A stretch of 16,967 nucleotides of DNA, taken from NCBI GenBank assembly GCA_964639525.1, contig CAZXDS010000057.1:1-16967 (forward strand). Reading direction: 5' to 3'. Under the pieces are notes generated by a model that did no database searches, was not told the origin of the DNA, and saw nothing but the letters and a program-made list of their open reading frames with translations. Made by a program: the position numbers and the translations under genes. Source of the stretch: CAZXDS01 sp964639525 (GTDB lineage: Bacteria > Bacteroidota > Ignavibacteria > Ignavibacteriales > Melioribacteraceae). Shown in pieces: positions 15,486 through 16,967 of the stretch; the stretch's first letter is position 1, and every line of letters starts with the position of its first letter.

Positions 15486-15783
15486 TTTCAATTAAATTAT
15501 TTACATTTAAGATCTTATCATCTTTATGAAGTTTAGGATATTTTATGTTTGTCCTATCTCGAACATCCTGAGTGTATAAAACCTTTACTGAAATATTTTT
15601 GTCTAATGGAGGAAAAGCAAACCCGGCACCGTCTTTGTAGCTTTCTTTTAAAAGATGAATATCAAGTTCATCTCTGTTGAAAAAAAGTTTACCGCAAACA
15701 CCGCATCTGAATTGCCTGCCGCTTAAGTTCTCAATTGAGAAAGGTATTCCACCCTTCCTTCTAAATTTCACGTTTAATTTCAT
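15475..15783 (-). CDS. Small C2H2-like zinc-finger-type protein, first gene after fluoride aptamer
   Basis: The 102-residue basic protein carries one finger-like segment, F-R-C27-G-V-C30-G-K-L-F-F-N-R-D-E-L-D-I-H43. The C-x2-C-x12-H spacing and the aromatic and leucine positions match a C2H2 finger. However, no second histidine or cysteine follows within the usual 3-5 residues, so the fourth ligand is missing or distant (H86 is the next). The rest (50-102) has no recognised domain, no membrane helix and no signal peptide. The start is the ATG at 15783, with no obvious Shine-Dalgarno sequence. The stop overlaps the GTPase gene. It is the gene immediately controlled by the 15826-15876 riboswitch (42 bases between). 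It is not CrcB/Fluc, which is a membrane protein. Function is unknown; nucleic-acid or protein binding is a guess. Confidence 0.75.
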   Translation of the reverse strand: MKLNVKFRRKGGIPFSIENLSGRQFRCGVCGKLFFNRDELDIHLLKESYKDGAGFAFPPLDKNISVKVLYTQDVRDRTNIKYPKLHKDDKILNVNNLIENDK

Positions 15784-15825
15784 TCTATGTTGTCGGTTGT
15801 TAAATAACTTTTATTCTAAATTGAA

Positions 15826-15876
15826 TAGGAGTCATTAACCTCAAAGGAGAGATACTTTAGGCGAACTCCATCGCCA
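15826..15876 (-). ncRNA. Fluoride (crcB-type) riboswitch aptamer
   Basis: Read on the minus strand, P1 is GGCGA (15875-15871) paired with TCGCC (15864-15860), enclosing TGGAGT. The L1 bases GGAGT (15869-15865) are complementary to ACTCC (15832-15828), forming the pseudoknot. Between them are an AAA linker (15858-15856), a P3 hairpin ATCTC (15853-15849)/GAGGT (15842-15838) with a six-base loop, then TAATG and, after the pseudoknot arm, TA. The 16 bases of P1-L1 are, from memory, the same as in the Bacillus cereus crcB riboswitch, and every consensus element is in order. A promoter ends about seven bases upstream. Downstream, TATTC (15827-15823) can pair with GAATA (15816-15812), competing for the aptamer's last bases. 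There is no T run, so control is more likely translational than by intrinsic termination. Confidence 0.9.
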
Positions 15877-15888
15877 TTGCTAACAGTA

Positions 15889-15921
15889 CAAATATAAAGA
15901 TTTTACTAATAAAAGTACAAA
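15889..15921 (-). promoter_or_regulatory. Bacteroidota-type promoter of the fluoride-riboswitch operon
   Basis: On the minus strand TTTG (plus 15918-15921) is followed after 21 bases by TATATTTG (plus 15889-15896), matching TTTG / TAnnTTTG in sequence and spacing. Initiation is expected near 15882, a few bases before the aptamer, as for a riboswitch leader. Confidence 0.65.
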
Positions 15922-15934
15922 TGGTTTTTCGGTA

Positions 15935-15951
15935 AATTATGATTCATAATT
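15935..15951. repeat. 17-bp palindrome upstream of the riboswitch promoter
   Basis: AATTATGA (15935-15942) and TCATAATT (15944-15951) are perfect inverted arms around one central T. It is centred about 60 bp upstream of the expected transcription start. This fits a regulator site for the 15783 unit, or a weak transcript-end hairpin for the nuclease gene. The rest of the 260-bp spacer between 15784 and 16043 shows no gene. Confidence 0.35.
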
Positions 15952-16043
15952 AAACTGGCAAATAATGTAATGATAGAACTTAAACTAATGCCTAACCATT
16001 TATAATCAATGTAAAATAGAGAAGTTCAAACTTTTTCTTCAAT

Positions 16044-16805
16044 TCAAGCCGAAATAAATTCTTTTGTTAAACTATTTTCAGCCTTTTGCTTTAGCGCTTC
16101 CCTATCTGCTTCTAACATATTTTCAATTTCATTTTTAAAATATTCTGTTTTATACGATTTTATTTGATCATCTCCAATATGAATAATTGCACTACCTGTT
16201 ATATTAAGTCCATAGAAATTTTCTAATAAATATTGGTATAGCGAAAGCTGCAGTGAGTAATGAATAAAATTGCAATCCATTAGTTCGGCAGATGCCTTGT
16301 GGTGTCCCATTGTTGAATTATACGATGAAGTAAAAATTCTTTTACTCGTTTTCCAATCCAGAATTTTATATGATTTGTCTTCCTTATCAAAAAGGAGCAA
16401 ATCTATTGTTCCGGCAATTTTTAATTCTTTTGAATAGACAATAACTTCAGAAAACAGATCATATTTATCATCAAATTTATTTTTTATCCATTCAACAGCA
16501 CGTTTACTTTTTGGTTCGCTTGGCAATGAACCATCCTTAATAAAACTCTCAATTTCAGCATGAACAATAGAACCGGTTTCGGCAATTTTATCCCATTGTG
16601 CTACTAATTCCTGAGGTGACATATTTATATATCTCACATTAGTTGTTGTAAGATTATTGGCAATTCCAATTGTATCAAATTGTTTGAAAAAATAATGAAC
16701 CAATGTCGTTGCCGAAGTAAATTCTATGTCAGGTTCATTTTTTAGTACATATTGATGTGTATCTTCTATTAATGAAATGTTGTTATCAGTAATGCCGTTA
16801 TTCAT
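16044..16805 (-). CDS. PD-(D/E)XK superfamily nuclease (RecB/Cas4-like fold)
   Basis: The 253-residue protein has the motif order of RecB-type PD-(D/E)XK nucleases. These are T-S-A-T-T-L-V-H-Y-F-F near the N-terminus, G-S-I-V-H82-A-E-I-E, E120 in S-E-V-I-V-Y, G-T-I-D135-L-L-L, the catalytic I-L-D150-W-K152-T-S, and Q186-L-S-L-Y190 (the Q-x3-Y motif). These residues should bind metal and cleave DNA. There is no helicase domain and no cysteine cluster, so it is not a canonical Cas4 or RecB; similar stand-alone proteins are often of phage or mobile-element origin. I prefer the ATG at 16805 over a TTG at 16817. A TAATTTTG core overlaps this region (plus 16815-16822), which would give a very short leader. 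No cas, toxin or phage gene is in the window, so its role is open. Confidence 0.85.
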   Translation of the reverse strand: MNNGITDNNISLIEDTHQYVLKNEPDIEFTSATTLVHYFFKQFDTIGIANNLTTTNVRYINMSPQELVAQWDKIAETGSIVHAEIESFIKDGSLPSEPKSKRAVEWIKNKFDDKYDLFSEVIVYSKELKIAGTIDLLLFDKEDKSYKILDWKTSKRIFTSSYNSTMGHHKASAELMDCNFIHYSLQLSLYQYLLENFYGLNITGSAIIHIGDDQIKSYKTEYFKNEIENMLEADREALKQKAENSLTKEFISA

Positions 16806-16916
16806 ATAAATTCTCAAAATTAAAATCGTGAAGATAATAAATTCCTACTCCACTATACAGAAAAAATGATTGTCCGTAATAACTGAGTCCATTCTAAAAA
16901 GTAATATTTTGGCTAA

Positions 16917-16936
16917 CCCACGACTTCAGTCGTGGG
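16917..16936. repeat. 20-bp perfect palindrome of REP / IS200-IS605 type
   Basis: CCCACGACT (16917-16925) and AGTCGTGGG (16928-16936) are perfect arms around TC, in a context starting GGCTAA. Hairpins of this C-C-C-A-C-G-A-C-T form are familiar at the ends of IS200/IS605-family elements and as dispersed REP-like units. TGGGGAA (16933-16939) can alternatively pair with TTCCCCA (16957-16963), excluding part of the first hairpin. No transposase is in the window; any element would continue to the right. Confidence 0.6.
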
Positions 16937-16967
16937 GAAACAGACTAAAAACGAACTTCCCCAAACG

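Noticed and set aside
15475..15783. Possibility that the first gene after the aptamer is CrcB/Fluc
   Set aside because: The product is soluble and basic with a C-x2-C...H segment and has none of the four membrane helices of Fluc.
16013..16040. Small hairpin AAGTT-CA-AACTT followed by T5 near 16020-16035
   Set aside because: The T run is on the plus strand, but the neighbouring gene is transcribed from the minus strand, so it cannot terminate that gene, and the stem is short.
1..16967. CRISPR array, tRNA or rRNA genes
   Set aside because: I saw no regularly spaced repeats and no cloverleaf or rRNA-like sequence on either strand.

Overview
The window is a low-GC, gene-dense bacterial chromosome segment. 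The gene set and style point to the Bacteroidota/Chlorobiota/Ignavibacteriota (FCB) assemblage, and an Ignavibacteria-like rod is my best guess. The support is a DUF2851 protein, a group-2 PyrF, an EtfB/EtfA pair, a bifunctional-nuclease-domain protein with a UVR tail, several TTG starts, and several upstream regions carrying the Bacteroidota-type promoter core TAnnTTTG. A run of exactly 100 N inside one gene shows a draft scaffold with an unsized gap.

Layout. Positions 1-340 (minus) hold a ClpS adaptor that runs off the left edge. Positions 533-2259 (plus) hold etfB-etfA, followed by a bifunctional-nuclease/UVR protein at 2383-2979. Everything after that is on the minus strand. Read in transcription order from the right, it runs: a PD-(D/E)XK nuclease (16805-16044); a three-gene unit with a small zinc-finger-like protein, a dynamin-family GTPase and a small helical protein (15783-13309); purN-purH (13130-10984); the cell-shape cluster mreB, mreC, mreD, mrdA (PBP2), rodA (10860-5371); then pyrF and the DUF2851 gene (5273-3040).

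How the genes work together. MreB, MreC, MreD, PBP2 and RodA form the elongasome that inserts lateral-wall peptidoglycan. mreC-mreD-mrdA-rodA overlap or nearly touch, and a candidate promoter precedes mreC. PurN and PurH carry out the GAR formylation step and the last two steps of IMP synthesis, and PyrF makes UMP. EtfAB carries electrons between flavin enzymes and the quinone pool.

Most notable is the leader between 15783 and 15921 on the minus strand. It contains a good TTTG-N21-TATATTTG promoter directly followed by a sequence that folds as a complete fluoride (crcB-type) riboswitch aptamer: P1, an L1 loop that pairs with the downstream ACTCC arm, an AAA linker, P3 and a TAATG junction. 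The first gene after it is not crcB, a CLC-F transporter, enolase or pyrophosphatase. It is a small C-x2-C...H protein overlapping a dynamin-like GTPase gene and followed by a small helical protein. If this is right, the window contains a fluoride-responsive operon with an undescribed payload. A 20-bp perfect palindrome of REP/IS200-IS605 type lies at the extreme right edge.
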